The notes: a model not told the origin generated them from the letters alone. DNA of 64,000 nt from Bin87 sp965116785 (GCA_965116785.1 OZ220731.1:3720001-3784000), one strand, 5' to 3'. Shown: positions 33,605 through 42,494, counted from the stretch's first letter. Translations and numbers: made by a program.

Positions 33605-34696
33605 ATGTTCACACCCGGGGGAGGTCAACAACCACCTCGTCAACCCGAATTCGACCTCGAACAACTCCTCGGTCGCGTGCGCGGCATGTTTGGTGGCTCC
33701 GGTGGACGCCTCGGCGGCGGAAACTTGGGCATTTTAATTGTCGCGATCATCGCCCTCCTCGTAATCATCTGGGCGGCCACCGGCGTATACACTGTCAGTC
33801 CCGGTGAAAACGCGGCGCTGCGGTTGTTCGGAGCCGTGCAGGGCGCGCCGGTATCCGAAGAAGGTCTCCACTGGTGGTGGCCGACACCGGTGGGCAACAA
33901 GGACGTGGTGCTGGTCACCGAGACGCGGCGCATGGAGCTGGGATTCCGGTCCAACGAAGCCGCTATCAACACTCCGTTCCTCGATGAAGCTTTGATGATT
34001 TCCGGCGACCTCAACATCGTTGACGTCCAGATGGTGGTGCAGTACCGCATCAGCAACCTGAACAACTTCCTGTTCAATGTTGACGATCCGGGCGAACCCG
34101 CGCGCTTGATACCCGAAGGACGTCCCGACGGGCGCACCCTCAAGGACGGCGCGGAAGCCGCCCTGCGCCTGGTGGTGGGTCAGCGCTCCATTGACGACGT
34201 GTTGGTTCGAGGCCGTGAAGAGGTGGAAACCGACACTCGCCAGCGGCTCCAGGCCATACTTGACGACTACGAGGCCGGCGTCGAGGTCATCTCGGTGCAG
34301 TTGCAGGACGTAAAGGCGCCGGAAGAAGTCCGTGACGCCTTCGACGACGTGCTGCGCGGCCGTCAGGAACGCGAAACCCGCATCAACCAGGCCCTGGCCT
34401 ACGAAGCGGACGTCATTCCGAGGGCCAGAGGTGATGCCGAGCGGATCATCGAGGCTGCGGAGGCGTTCAAGCGCGCCCGTATCGAGACCGCCAATGGTGA
34501 AGCTCAGCGTTTCGAGTCGGTCCGCAACGAGTACAACAGCTCACCCGAGGTAACGCGCCAGCGCCTCTACCTGGAGGCCCTGGAAAACGTCTTCCCGGGC
34601 GTCACCAAGATCATCGTCGATCCCGACACCGAACCGGTACTCATTCTGGGACAGGACGGAAACGTCATACCTGCCCCCATCGGCCCCAACCCGTAG
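33605..34696 (+). CDS. hflK: FtsH modulator HflK (SPFH/band 7)
   Basis: A 363-aa band-7 protein. A Gly/Pro-rich N-terminal segment is followed by one transmembrane helix (ILIVAIIALLVIIWAATGVY, about residues 43-62), then the SPFH domain: VSPGENAALRLFGAV, GLHWWWPTPVGN and NIVDVQMVVQYRIS. The C-terminal part is a long helix with repeated Ala, Glu and Arg. HflK and HflC assemble into a large cage around FtsH that controls access of membrane substrates. It is followed by hflC after 48 bp, and ftsH is 0.6 kb upstream. Confidence 0.93.
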   Translation: MFTPGGGQQPPRQPEFDLEQLLGRVRGMFGGSGGRLGGGNLGILIVAIIALLVIIWAATGVYTVSPGENAALRLFGAVQGAPVSEEGLHWWWPTPVGNKDVVLVTETRRMELGFRSNEAAINTPFLDEALMISGDLNIVDVQMVVQYRISNLNNFLFNVDDPGEPARLIPEGRPDGRTLKDGAEAALRLVVGQRSIDDVLVRGREEVETDTRQRLQAILDDYEAGVEVISVQLQDVKAPEEVRDAFDDVLRGRQERETRINQALAYEADVIPRARGDAERIIEAAEAFKRARIETANGEAQRFESVRNEYNSSPEVTRQRLYLEALENVFPGVTKIIVDPDTEPVLILGQDGNVIPAPIGPNP

Positions 34697-34744
34697 CCGC
34701 AGGTAATCCAGACCGACCGTCTCTCATCCCCGGAGAACCCCCCA

Positions 34745-35695
34745 ATGCGAAATTTGATAATCGTCGCCATCGTCATAATCGTCGGACTTGTCGTGCTGCG
34801 CCAGGCCCTCTACGTGGTCGATGTTACCGAGCAGGTCATCATCCTCCGTTTCGGTGAGGTGGTGGACACCCGCACCGAACCCGGCCTGAACGTCAAGGCG
34901 CCATTCGTGGACACCGTGGTCCGGTTGGACAAACGGATCCTGAGGATCGACGCGCCACCGGTGTCCATGCCCGACCAGGACAAGGAAAACCTGGTAATCG
35001 ACATCTACGCCCGTTACCGCATCACGGACCCGGTACAGTTCCGCAAGACGCTGCAAACCGAGAGCACCGCCCGAAGCCGCCTGGGGGACATCGTAACTTC
35101 CACCCTGCGTGACCGGGTGGCCCTGCGTGACCGGACCGACATCATCGGCGCCAAACCGCTGGTTGATGAAGCTGGCACACCCGTCCTCGACGACGAGGGA
35201 CTGCCGCTGGTGGAGGCACAGGAAACCCGCACGCAAATCCTCGATGAGGTGCTGCAAGCGGTCCGCCAGACCACCCAACGAGACAATTTCGGCATCCAGA
35301 TGATCGACGTGCGCATCAAGCGGGCCGACTTCCCTGAAGCCGTAACCGCGTCCATCTATACCAGGATGCGCGCCGAGCGTAACCGCATCGCCGCCGGCTT
35401 CCGCGCCGAGGGTGAGGAGGAAGACCGCAAGATCCGGGCGGCCACCGACCGCGACCGCGATGTTATCCTGGCCGAAGCCGAGCGCGAGTCCAACAAGCGG
35501 CGGGGTGAAGGCGAAGCCGAGGCGATCAGCATCCTGGCTGAAGCGCTGAACCAGGACCCGGAACTGTTCGCCTTCCTGCGCAGCCTGGAAGCCTACCAAC
35601 GCATCATCCGGCAGCAGGACACCATCATCCTGTCCTCAGACGCGCCACTATTCGACTACCTGGCCGGTCCCGCCCTGCCTCAGGCGGGCAACTAG
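34745..35695 (+). CDS. hflC: FtsH modulator HflC (SPFH/band 7)
   Basis: A 316-aa band-7 protein with an N-terminal signal-anchor (LIIVAIVIIVGLVVLRQALY). The SPFH domain follows: VTEQVIILRFGEVV, EPGLNVKAPFVDTVVRLDKR and NLVIDIYARYRITDPVQF. The segment IRAATDRDRDVILAEAERES followed by NKRRGEGEAEA is the HflC-type coiled coil. It should pair with HflK in the FtsH-regulating complex. The gene follows hflK by 48 bp. The next gene, a Uma2 protein, begins 50 bp downstream in the same direction. Confidence 0.93.
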   Translation: MRNLIIVAIVIIVGLVVLRQALYVVDVTEQVIILRFGEVVDTRTEPGLNVKAPFVDTVVRLDKRILRIDAPPVSMPDQDKENLVIDIYARYRITDPVQFRKTLQTESTARSRLGDIVTSTLRDRVALRDRTDIIGAKPLVDEAGTPVLDDEGLPLVEAQETRTQILDEVLQAVRQTTQRDNFGIQMIDVRIKRADFPEAVTASIYTRMRAERNRIAAGFRAEGEEEDRKIRAATDRDRDVILAEAERESNKRRGEGEAEAISILAEALNQDPELFAFLRSLEAYQRIIRQQDTIILSSDAPLFDYLAGPALPQAGN

Positions 35696-35745
35696 CGCAG
35701 GATCCACCGCGAATAAGGCGCGCCAACCGATAGCAGGGACACCGT

Positions 35746-36417
35746 ATGACCACCAGGCCGAAAGAGCCGCCGGCAAGGCCGGATACCGGGGACGATGTTG
35801 CCATCGGGGAGCGCACCGGTTCCATCGTGCTGCGCCTGGATGCTCTGGGCCTTGACTTTCGCGCACGTGATTTCCCCACCCGGTTCATCGAGTTCTGCGA
35901 AGCCAACGACGACTACGAAATGGAAATCAACGAGGCCGGGGAGCTGGTGATTCTGCCCATGACAGGTTTCAGAGGCAACCGACGCGAAAACTACCTCAAT
36001 GCATTTATGTGCATCTGGGAGATGGCCAACGGAGGCGTCAGTGCCTCGCAGAGCAGCCGGTTCCGCCTGGCCACTGGGGCGATCCGAGGGCCCGACGCGG
36101 CCTGGATCACCCAGGAGCGTTACGACGCCGCCACGGAGGAAGAGCGCGAAACCGTCTTCCCCGGTGCGCCCGACTTCGTCGTCGAGATTAGATCCCGCAC
36201 CGACAGCCTCGCTCCGATACAACGCAAAATGCAACTGTGGATGGACGGCGGCGCGCGGCTGGGCTGGCTCATCGACCCGACCAACCGGCAGGTCCACATC
36301 TACCGCGCCGGTCAACCTGAGCCGGAACTGCGGGAAGACCCGGAGACGCTGGACGGGGAGGAGGTGCTGGTCGGCTTCTCTTTCGGGGTGCGGCAGTACA
36401 TCTTCGACATGCAATAG
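35746..36417 (+). CDS. Uma2-family PD-(D/E)XK protein downstream of hflC
   Basis: A 223-aa Uma2/DUF820 protein of the same branch as the copy at 25465: RFIEFCEANDDYEMEINEAG, IRGPDAAWITQERYDAA, APDFVVEIRSRTDSLAPIQRK and ARLGWLIDPTNRQVHIYR. The Asp, the ExR/K pair and the downstream Gln-Arg-Lys match the endonuclease-like core. It is in line with hflK-hflC after 50 bp and could be on their transcript. A hairpin terminator begins at its stop codon. Confidence 0.9.
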   Translation: MTTRPKEPPARPDTGDDVAIGERTGSIVLRLDALGLDFRARDFPTRFIEFCEANDDYEMEINEAGELVILPMTGFRGNRRENYLNAFMCIWEMANGGVSASQSSRFRLATGAIRGPDAAWITQERYDAATEEERETVFPGAPDFVVEIRSRTDSLAPIQRKMQLWMDGGARLGWLIDPTNRQVHIYRAGQPEPELREDPETLDGEEVLVGFSFGVRQYIFDMQ

Positions 36418-36440
36418 GGGCGGGTCGTAAAACCCGCCCC
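36417..36440. terminator. Bidirectional hairpin at the end of the Uma2 gene
   Basis: GGGGCGGGT (36417-36425) pairs with ACCCGCCCC (36432-36440), followed by ACTCTTTT. It separates the convergent Uma2 and HpcH/HpaI genes and is the third copy of this hairpin type. Confidence 0.65.
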
Positions 36441-36469
36441 ACTCTTTTGGATACAGTCAGCTCGCGGTG

Positions 36470-37330
36470 TCAGCGCCCCGCGATCCGCCGTCCCTCGGCA
36501 AGGCCGCCGGCCGTCCGTGTGGGCGCAGTGATCAGGATGCTGAAACCCTGCTCCAGTCGCATGGGAACCTCCTCCGCGGTGCAGCCCACGGCGCAGGGCA
36601 CCCCGGCGTTCTTGCAGGTTTCCAGGATGCGCAGCAGCATCTCCTGAACCTCAGGATGGCTGGCGTTGCCCTTGTGCCCCAGCGCCACGGACATGTCGCC
36701 CGGGCCGGCCCAGATCGCGCCGATGCCCTTCACCTGGCTGAGGATGTCGGGCAGGTTGCGCACGCCGGTGGGCTCCTCGACGATGCCCATGAGGAGCATG
36801 TTGCCGTCGGGGTCTAGGGGCCACAGGTCGGCGGCGTCGTAGTACTCGGCGGCGGAGAGACCCCAGTAGCGCGGGGCGATGCGCTGCCACCAGCCGCGCT
36901 CGCCGTGGGGCTCGAAGTCGGCCACGCCGGGAACCTGGGGATACCGCGCCGACTGCACTGCCGACATCGCGCCTTCCACGGTGTCCAGGTGGGGCAGGAT
37001 CAGCCCGTACACGCCGGTGTCCAGGGCCTGCTTGATGACCCACTGGTTCTGCTCCCGGGTGTTGGGCGGGATGCGCACCACGGGCGTGGGATCGGCCATC
37101 AGGCCGCCGCCCTCGGCGACGCGCTTGCGGTTGAGCAGGAACTGGAGCGACGTGCGCAGGTTGTTGAAGGACAACCCCTCGTGCTCCATCTCGATCATCA
37201 CCATGTCGTAATCGGAATCGGCAAAGTACATCATCTCGTCCAGGTTGCCGTTCCAGATCAGCCCGGTGCCAAACACCGGCTTGCCCTCTTCCAGCAGCTG
37301 GATCACCTTGCTGTATCGCGTGGCAGCCAT
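36470..37330 (-). CDS. HpcH/HpaI aldolase/citrate lyase family protein
   Basis: A 286-aa TIM-barrel enzyme of the class II pyruvate aldolase group. DYDMVMIEMEHEGLSFNNLR has the metal-binding Glu region, PVVRIPPN and GVYGLILPHLDTVEGA contain the conserved Arg and His, and AIWAGPGDMSVALG the C-terminal phosphate/metal motif. Such enzymes cleave or form 4-hydroxy-2-oxoacids. The substrate here is unknown, since no aromatic degradation genes lie nearby. The ATG at 37330 has a strong AAGGAGGT site. Confidence 0.88.
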   Translation of the reverse strand: MAATRYSKVIQLLEEGKPVFGTGLIWNGNLDEMMYFADSDYDMVMIEMEHEGLSFNNLRTSLQFLLNRKRVAEGGGLMADPTPVVRIPPNTREQNQWVIKQALDTGVYGLILPHLDTVEGAMSAVQSARYPQVPGVADFEPHGERGWWQRIAPRYWGLSAAEYYDAADLWPLDPDGNMLLMGIVEEPTGVRNLPDILSQVKGIGAIWAGPGDMSVALGHKGNASHPEVQEMLLRILETCKNAGVPCAVGCTAEEVPMRLEQGFSILITAPTRTAGGLAEGRRIAGR

Positions 37331-37436
37331 GCCTTTACCTCCTTGTCTTGCTGAAATATCCCGTAAGGCTGCCGTTGCCAGCACGGCGGCGCTGTGGGTA
37401 GTTGTTCCGTCATCCTGGGGTTGATGAACCGGGCTA

Positions 37437-38132
37437 TCAATTGTCCCGACGGCGAAGCTCGCTTTCCAACTCGCGAACGCGCGCTTCAGCCTGCAAGCGG
37501 GCGGCGCGTTCGGACTCGTAGGTGGGGATGTGCTCCCCCGTGGCCGGGTCGTACCAACCGAGCCTTCCGTTCTCCCAGCGCAGGTACAGGTTCAACACTG
37601 CGCTGTATCCCTGCAACGCGCCTCCGCTCAGCTCTGCGATGTCTATCGGCTCGTACCGTCCCCCCACCAGCCGGTCGCCGGCCAATCGGGTTCCGTGGAA
37701 CTCCCCGGTCTCGTCAAAGCGCCAGTACTCCTGGATGAGAAATCCCTCGTAGTCATTTCGTTTTGCGCCGACGTCGGTATCCGCGGTGCTCGGTGACGCC
37801 ACTTCCAGCACGAAGTCCGGCGGCTTGCCCTGCTCCGCAATTACGTACCCGTTGCGCGCCCGGTAGGCAGCCGGGTCAACGCCGAAGGCGATGAGCAGGT
37901 CGGGCACGCGCCGCTCGGTGGCGGGCGAACCGAGTTCCCGGACGATGTAGCGCTCGGCGGTGACGAGGGTAGTGTCAGGATTGCCCAGGTATTGGATGAG
38001 GAAGTGAGAATTGCCGGGCTGGTGCACGTGTTCGTAGCTGGTCATCTCGTCAGGGTGGCGCGGCGGAGGATCCGGCAACGTAAGCAGGGGCTGCCGAACC
38101 GGCAATTGGGAGCGGGTATTGGCTGTGGTCAT
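37437..38132 (-). CDS. Uma2-family PD-(D/E)XK protein with short coiled-coil end
   Basis: A 231-aa Uma2/DUF820 protein of the same branch as the copy at 6619. VPDLLIAFGVDPAAYRARNG, PPDFVLEVASPSTADTDVGA followed by KRNDYEGFLIQEYWRFD, and GYSAVLNLYLRWENGRLGWY align with it closely. The C-terminal 30 residues are charged and helical (ERAARLQAEARVRELESEL), a short version of the heptad tail in the 6619 copy. The ATG at 38132 is used because the longer frame begins with unrelated residues. Confidence 0.88.
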   Translation of the reverse strand: MTTANTRSQLPVRQPLLTLPDPPPRHPDEMTSYEHVHQPGNSHFLIQYLGNPDTTLVTAERYIVRELGSPATERRVPDLLIAFGVDPAAYRARNGYVIAEQGKPPDFVLEVASPSTADTDVGAKRNDYEGFLIQEYWRFDETGEFHGTRLAGDRLVGGRYEPIDIAELSGGALQGYSAVLNLYLRWENGRLGWYDPATGEHIPTYESERAARLQAEARVRELESELRRRDN

Positions 38133-38182
38133 GGGACACCTGACCTGTTTGGAGAGTTGGCCAACAAACACGAACCAGTCGA

Positions 38183-39454
38183 TCACTTTCCGGCCAGCGC
38201 CGCCTCAAACTCGGCCGCGTCCTCGTGCGGCCCCACTATTGCCAGGCGAAACGCGTCCGCATCCACCAGCCGCTCGGCGGCGCGCAGCACGTGGTCGGGC
38301 GTCACCGCGTCGATGCTGGCGGCCGTCTCGTCCGGCGTGGTGATCTCTTCCATCAGCAGTTCCTGCGAGGCCAACCATGAGGCGACCGCGCGAGAATCCT
38401 CCATGCGCATCAGTAGACGGCCCTTGATGTACTCGCGGGCCTTGTGCACCTCGGCCTTGGGCGGAGCGGTCAGCAGGCCCTCCAGCTCCAGCCGGGTTGC
38501 CGCCACAGCCTCGGCGGCGCGCGACGGCTCGGTTCCGCAGGACACCACCAGCGCGCCGCAGTCGCGGTAGCTGCTCAGCGAGCTGTGGCAGTCGTAGGTC
38601 AGTCCGAGGTTCTCCCGCAGGTTCTGGAACAGCCGGCTGCTCATACCGTCGCCCAGCAGCCCGTTGAGCACGGTGGCCGCGTAGCGGTCAGGATCGTTCA
38701 GCGCAAAGCCGGGCAAGCCCAGGCAGATGCTGGTGTCCTCCGTGACCCGATTGTCCAGCAGGATGGCCGGCGCGTCGTCCGACGGACCGGACACCGGCTG
38801 CCAGGTCAGTGTGTCGCCCGGCGTCCAGTCGCCCGTTGCGTCGGCCACGAACCGCACCGCCTCGTCATGCTCGATGGCGCCGGCGATGCCGATGACGGTG
38901 TTGTTCGGGCGATACTGGCGCTCCATGTACCGGCACACGTCGTCCAGGCTGATGGCGGCCACCGAGTCCGCGGTTCCGCCCACGTCCCGGCCCATGGCCT
39001 GGTCGGGCCACAGGGCACGGTCGATGAGCAGGTCGCAAACCTGGGCGGGGTAGTCGTTGGTCATCCGCAGCTCGTCAAGGATGACCTCCCGTTCCTTCTC
39101 CATCTCGGCCGGATCCATGAGCGGGTTCAGGATCAGGTCGAAAATCACCGGCAGGGCGCGGTCGGCGTGGACGCTGGCCACCTTGCACCAGAAGGACGTC
39201 ATCTCCCGGTCCGTGGCGGCGTTCATGATGCCGCCGACGCCTTCCACCGCCTCGGATATCGCCAGGGCGGTGGGCCAGCGGCGCGTGCCCTTGAAGGGCA
39301 GGTGCTCCAGGAAGTGGGACAGGCCGGCCAGTTCGTCGGGTTCGTAGCGGGAGCCGGCGCCCACCGAGACGAACATGGAGACGCTGCGGGTGTGCGGCAT
39401 TTCCGCCGTCAGCACCCGCAGTCCGTTATCGAGGACCGTCTTGCGGTACATCAA
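38183..39454 (-). CDS. M16-family zinc metallopeptidase (insulinase-like)
   Basis: A 423-aa protein with an active M16 N-terminal domain: SHFLEHLPFKGT has the inverted zinc motif HxxEH (His47, Glu50, His51), and EREVILDELRM about 75 residues on gives the third ligand. The C-terminal half is the second, inactive domain (GDGMSSRLFQNLRENLGLTY). Many bacterial relatives of this length pair with an inactive partner; none is next door. Soluble, cytoplasmic. Processing peptidase-like annotation would be over-precise. Confidence 0.93.
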   Translation of the reverse strand: MMYRKTVLDNGLRVLTAEMPHTRSVSMFVSVGAGSRYEPDELAGLSHFLEHLPFKGTRRWPTALAISEAVEGVGGIMNAATDREMTSFWCKVASVHADRALPVIFDLILNPLMDPAEMEKEREVILDELRMTNDYPAQVCDLLIDRALWPDQAMGRDVGGTADSVAAISLDDVCRYMERQYRPNNTVIGIAGAIEHDEAVRFVADATGDWTPGDTLTWQPVSGPSDDAPAILLDNRVTEDTSICLGLPGFALNDPDRYAATVLNGLLGDGMSSRLFQNLRENLGLTYDCHSSLSSYRDCGALVVSCGTEPSRAAEAVAATRLELEGLLTAPPKAEVHKAREYIKGRLLMRMEDSRAVASWLASQELLMEEITTPDETAASIDAVTPDHVLRAAERLVDADAFRLAIVGPHEDAAEFEAALAGK

Positions 39455-39573
39455 CCCCCCAACCTTTCATTGTCGATCCGGCCACGAGCCGGAATCCGGG
39501 AGTTCAGCCCGTCAGCATCCGGTCCTGCTGGATTCTCGCATCAGGCGAGAATGACGGCTGTCGTGCACCACGC

Positions 39574-40236
39574 CTAGGTGTTCAGCCAGTCCACGTCGCC
39601 CTGCAGGTCGGCCGGGTGGTCCTTGGACATGAAGACGTCGTAGCGACGCAGGGCCTCGGCGATGGTGGTGTTCTCGGGCCCGTGGCCGGGATACACGTAG
39701 GTGTCCGCGGGCAGGGTCAGCAGCTTGGAGCTGATGCTTCCGAGCAGTTGCTCCAGCGCCTCGGGGCTCCTGGACCGGCCCGGACCACCGGGGAAGAGCG
39801 TGTCGCCGGAGAACAGGAAGCCGCCTACTACAAAGCAGGTCGAGCCGTCGGTGTGGCCCGGCGTGTGGACGCACTGGATGGTGCGGTTGCCGAACTGCAC
39901 CGTGTCACCGTCGTTGAGCTGGCGCTGCACCGGGCCGGGCGGCAGGTGGGCGTCCAGCTCGCCGATGGCGGCGGGCGCGCCGATGCTGCCGGTGATCTCG
40001 TTGTAGCCGGCCAGGTGGTCGCCGTGCCCGTGGGTCACTAGGATGGCCTGAACTTCGACGCCGGCCTCGCGGACCTCGTTGATCATCTTCTCCGGCTCGT
40101 CCGGTGTGTCGATGCACACGGCCTGGTTGGTCTCGGGGCAGATGATGATGTAGCCGTTGTTGCCCAGGCTACCCATGTTCTCAATCTTGTGGACGGTGAC
40201 GTCGCCCGCCCCCTGCGCCTGATGATGAACTGGCAT
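39574..40236 (-). CDS. MBL-fold metallo-hydrolase (glyoxalase II-like)
   Basis: A 220-aa metallo-beta-lactamase-fold hydrolase. THGHGDHLAG (residues 68-77) is the HxHxDH metal motif, and HTPGHTDGSTCF, FSGDTLFPGGPGRS and YPGHGPENT provide the remaining ligands in glyoxalase II order. It may hydrolyse a thioester such as S-lactoylglutathione or a bacillithiol/mycothiol analogue; no thiol-synthesis genes are near. The ATG at 40236 has a GAGGAGG site. Confidence 0.92.
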   Translation of the reverse strand: MPVHHQAQGAGDVTVHKIENMGSLGNNGYIIICPETNQAVCIDTPDEPEKMINEVREAGVEVQAILVTHGHGDHLAGYNEITGSIGAPAAIGELDAHLPPGPVQRQLNDGDTVQFGNRTIQCVHTPGHTDGSTCFVVGGFLFSGDTLFPGGPGRSRSPEALEQLLGSISSKLLTLPADTYVYPGHGPENTTIAEALRRYDVFMSKDHPADLQGDVDWLNT

Positions 40237-40367
40237 GCTGCTTGCCTCCTCGTAGTCGTGGGAAATAGCGCCTGCATTGTAACAAACTGGAAACCCGGCA
40301 TCTGTCTCTCAGTGCAGCGGCGGGTTGATAAAATTTATGCTCGGTTGACCCACCTCAGGATCAGGAG

Positions 40368-40682
40368 ATGATCATGGCGTCGGCATGGGAAACTGGCACT
40401 GAGCACATCCCCACCGTCAAGGCGAGGGCGATGCTCACCCAAATACCGGAACTTCTGGCAGAGGAGAAACGGGCAGTTGCGCTGACACGCCGGGGCAAAC
40501 CGGTGCTCGCCCTGATGCCGTGGGAGTTATTCCAATCTGTGGTCGAAACCCTGGAAATAATGGGCGACGCGGAGATGATGGACGCCCTGCGGCGGGGCAT
40601 CCGGGACGCGCAAGAAGGCAACCTCGTGTCGTTGGACGAGGTGAAGGCGAATTGGGAATCGACGACTAACGCGGGGCACTAA
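40368..40682 (+). CDS. Phd/YefM-type antitoxin, orphan
   Basis: A 104-aa protein with the Phd/YefM pattern: IPTVKARAMLTQIPELLAEE and VALTRRGKPVLALMPWELFQ form the N-terminal DNA-binding dimer domain, followed by a helical, acidic tail. Such antitoxins normally sit before a RelE- or Doc-like toxin. None follows here: the next 170 bp hold a decayed copy of another gene's end. So this is an orphan antitoxin or the survivor of a broken pair. Confidence 0.78.
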   Translation: MIMASAWETGTEHIPTVKARAMLTQIPELLAEEKRAVALTRRGKPVLALMPWELFQSVVETLEIMGDAEMMDALRRGIRDAQEGNLVSLDEVKANWESTTNAGH

Positions 40683-40746
40683 CCGGCCAGCCGCGCCCGC
40701 ATCCCGTCCGGCACCGGAAGGATGCGATGGCTAAACGCCGTGTCCT
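40683..40746 (-). pseudogene. Decayed copy of the M42 peptidase gene end
   Basis: The bases from about 40685 to 40746 closely match 43615-43678, the last codons of the M42 peptidase gene. On the minus strand they read DTAFSHRI and then PDGMRARLAG followed by a stop, against DTAFSRRI and PDSMRARLGG in the intact gene. Only this tail is present. It lies next to the antitoxin, whose own 3' end is copied at 42649. Confidence 0.75.
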
Positions 40747-40854
40747 GCGCCACAAGGTACGTTAATCTCCATTGCGAGTGAACTAGCGAACGCAACTATC
40801 GCCAGCGTCAATGCTTGATGCAGCTTCGCTGTATGCGTCCCGCTACGCTAATTA

Positions 40855-41385
40855 CTATTGGCAGAGTGCGCTGACCTTGGCCGCGGCGCCAATGACGATG
40901 TCTGTATTCTCGCCGATTTGTTCGGCCGACATGCCCAGGAGGTCGGGATCATAGTTGTCCATGCCGGCTGCAAATAGATCCGCTGCGCGGTCTAGGCCTG
41001 CGGCCATTTCCATCAGATCGCTATGGATATGTCGGACATGCGGCGGAGGGTTGAGTTCACGGATTTGTTCAGCTGCGACTTTCATGGCTGCCAGATGAAC
41101 GACTACTGAGAATCGCCAGTCGTCGTCAAATACCAACAAAGGGTTTGAACCTGCTTGTGAGGTTAGTGCGCCTATCTCAAGATAAGTCTGTTCCAGAGGG
41201 CCAGTGATCTTTAACATCTCATCGAAATAGCCTTGCACGTCTTCACGTTGGCACGGCGACACTGTCGGGACAGGCGTTTGCGTCGGGACTGTTGTCTGTG
41301 TTGCAATCATCGTTGACGTATCGGTCGGACTCTGATTTGTCGCCTGAGTCGCATCGTTACCCGAATCATCGAGGATGGTGACAAT
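40855..41385 (-). pseudogene. C-terminal part of a gene split by the IS element
   Basis: From the IS junction the frame reads IVTILDDSGND, a Thr/Pro-rich linker (residues with TQTTVPTQTPVPTV) and a helical domain ending ALCQ. The part from the internal ATG at 41310 (151 aa) could be made alone but has no ribosome site. Joined in frame to 42297-42494 across the excised IS it gives one protein of about 242 aa with a membrane helix followed by an exposed domain. The helical domain (QVVVHLAAMKVAAEQIREL-like) matches no known family. Confidence 0.75.
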
Positions 41386-41390
41386 TACTA

Positions 41391-42296
41391 ACCATTGGTG
41401 CTAGTTAGTGTCAGAGGACGAATTGAGCAATGGAGCGGTGGATGCGTCCAGTTGCGTCGGGTTCCAGTCCGTCCCACTGCACCAGAATGTTGAAGGCCAT
41501 CATCAGGTAGGCCAGATGCGCCTCAAACCCGCGCCAGGTCAGATGTCGCATCACCTTGCAGCCCCAAACGGTAGTCATCATGGAGAAGGTGGTTTCCACC
41601 GCCATACGTACGTTCCACTCTCCCCGTCGGCAAATCTTGACGTTGGCCGGGTCGCCTTTGGCGCGGTGAAAGCCGGTGTCGGCCAGGATGATCATCCGTC
41701 CGTCGTAGTGTTCCAGCAGGTGTCGGAAGGTCTGGTCATGCAGACTGGTCAAAAATCGGGGCCGTTCGACAGTCCCAATCAGTGATCAATCCCAGTTGGT
41801 TGATCACGATGCCGAGCTTGCCCCCAACGATCCAGCGGTGATTGGACTTGCCCTTCTTGCCCGCCTGGTGGAAATCGCGCCCGGAGCGCACCGGATGGCA
41901 CAGTTCAACGCCATAGCTGTCAGCGATGCCCAGAATGGTCGGCTGGGCCAGGAAGTAGCCGGTCCAGCAGGATTGGGTTTCCAGTCGGCGGAAGAGGCGG
42001 GTACGCTCCGGCAGTTTGGGGAAGAGATCGCCATAGTTGTCCTTGAGCCAATGGTAGAAGGGACGCTGCTTGACGTTCTTGATGGCGTGGAGTACGCCGA
42101 TAGTGACCAGTTCGCTGAGGGAGAGCCGGGCCTGGGGATGGGGCGCCACCGGCGGGAGGGTATCGTCTATCTTGCAGTAAAGTTCGGTGATAAAATCGGC
42201 AATGTTCACGAGGTTCCCTGCTGTGGAGAGTGTCAACTCACAGCATATGGGAGCCTCGTGGCATTCTCAAAATCGTTTCAAACTAGCACCAAAGGT
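41391..42296 (-). mobile_element. IS982-like insertion sequence, 906 bp
   Basis: The element is bounded by 16-bp terminal inverted repeats with one mismatch: ACCATTGGTGCTAGTT (41391-41406) and the reverse complement of 42281-42296, ACCTTTGGTGCTAGTT. A 5-bp direct repeat TACTA flanks it (41386-41390 and 42297-42301), the expected target duplication. It carries a single transposase gene in two overlapping frames. Removing it with one TACTA copy restores an open frame across the site, so the insertion is recent. Confidence 0.9.
41411..42236 (-). CDS. IS982-like transposase in two overlapping frames
   Basis: The first frame (42236-41736, 166 aa) has FITELYCKIDDTLPP and LSELVTIGVLHAIKNVKQRP, as in IS982-type transposases, and the first catalytic Asp in ILGIADSYGVEL. 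The second frame (41752-41411, 113 aa) has MIILADTGFHRAKGDP with the second Asp and AVETTFSMMTTVWGCK with the Glu of a DDE site. The frames meet at a run of five T on the coding strand (forward 41751-41755), where a -1 slip would fuse them. It could be programmed frameshifting or a mutation. Confidence 0.85.
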
Positions 42297-42494
42297 TACT
42301 ATCAAAATAATGAACCCAATGTAGACCATCCCCGAATACCCAGCGACGGCCCACCCGTTTAGACGCCGACGGGCCTGTGGTGACGACATCCCTATGAACA
42401 TAAACGCTAGGGGAATGAGAAACCAGATGCCCAGTAGCCATCCCCACCAAGGATAACCACGTCGCTCCGTTGCGTCTGGCTGGTCTTCGTACAT
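42297..42494 (-). pseudogene. N-terminal part of the membrane protein gene split by the IS
   Basis: The ATG at 42494 follows a GAGGTG site and opens 66 codons before the IS: a charged start, a hydrophobic helix (WGWLLGIWFLIPLAFMFIG) and a second helix beginning YSGMVYIGFIILIV. The frame then runs into the IS and stops at 42267 after nine foreign residues. Joined to 41385-40855 the second helix is completed (IVTILDD). It may still make a 75-aa two-helix peptide. Confidence 0.78.
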
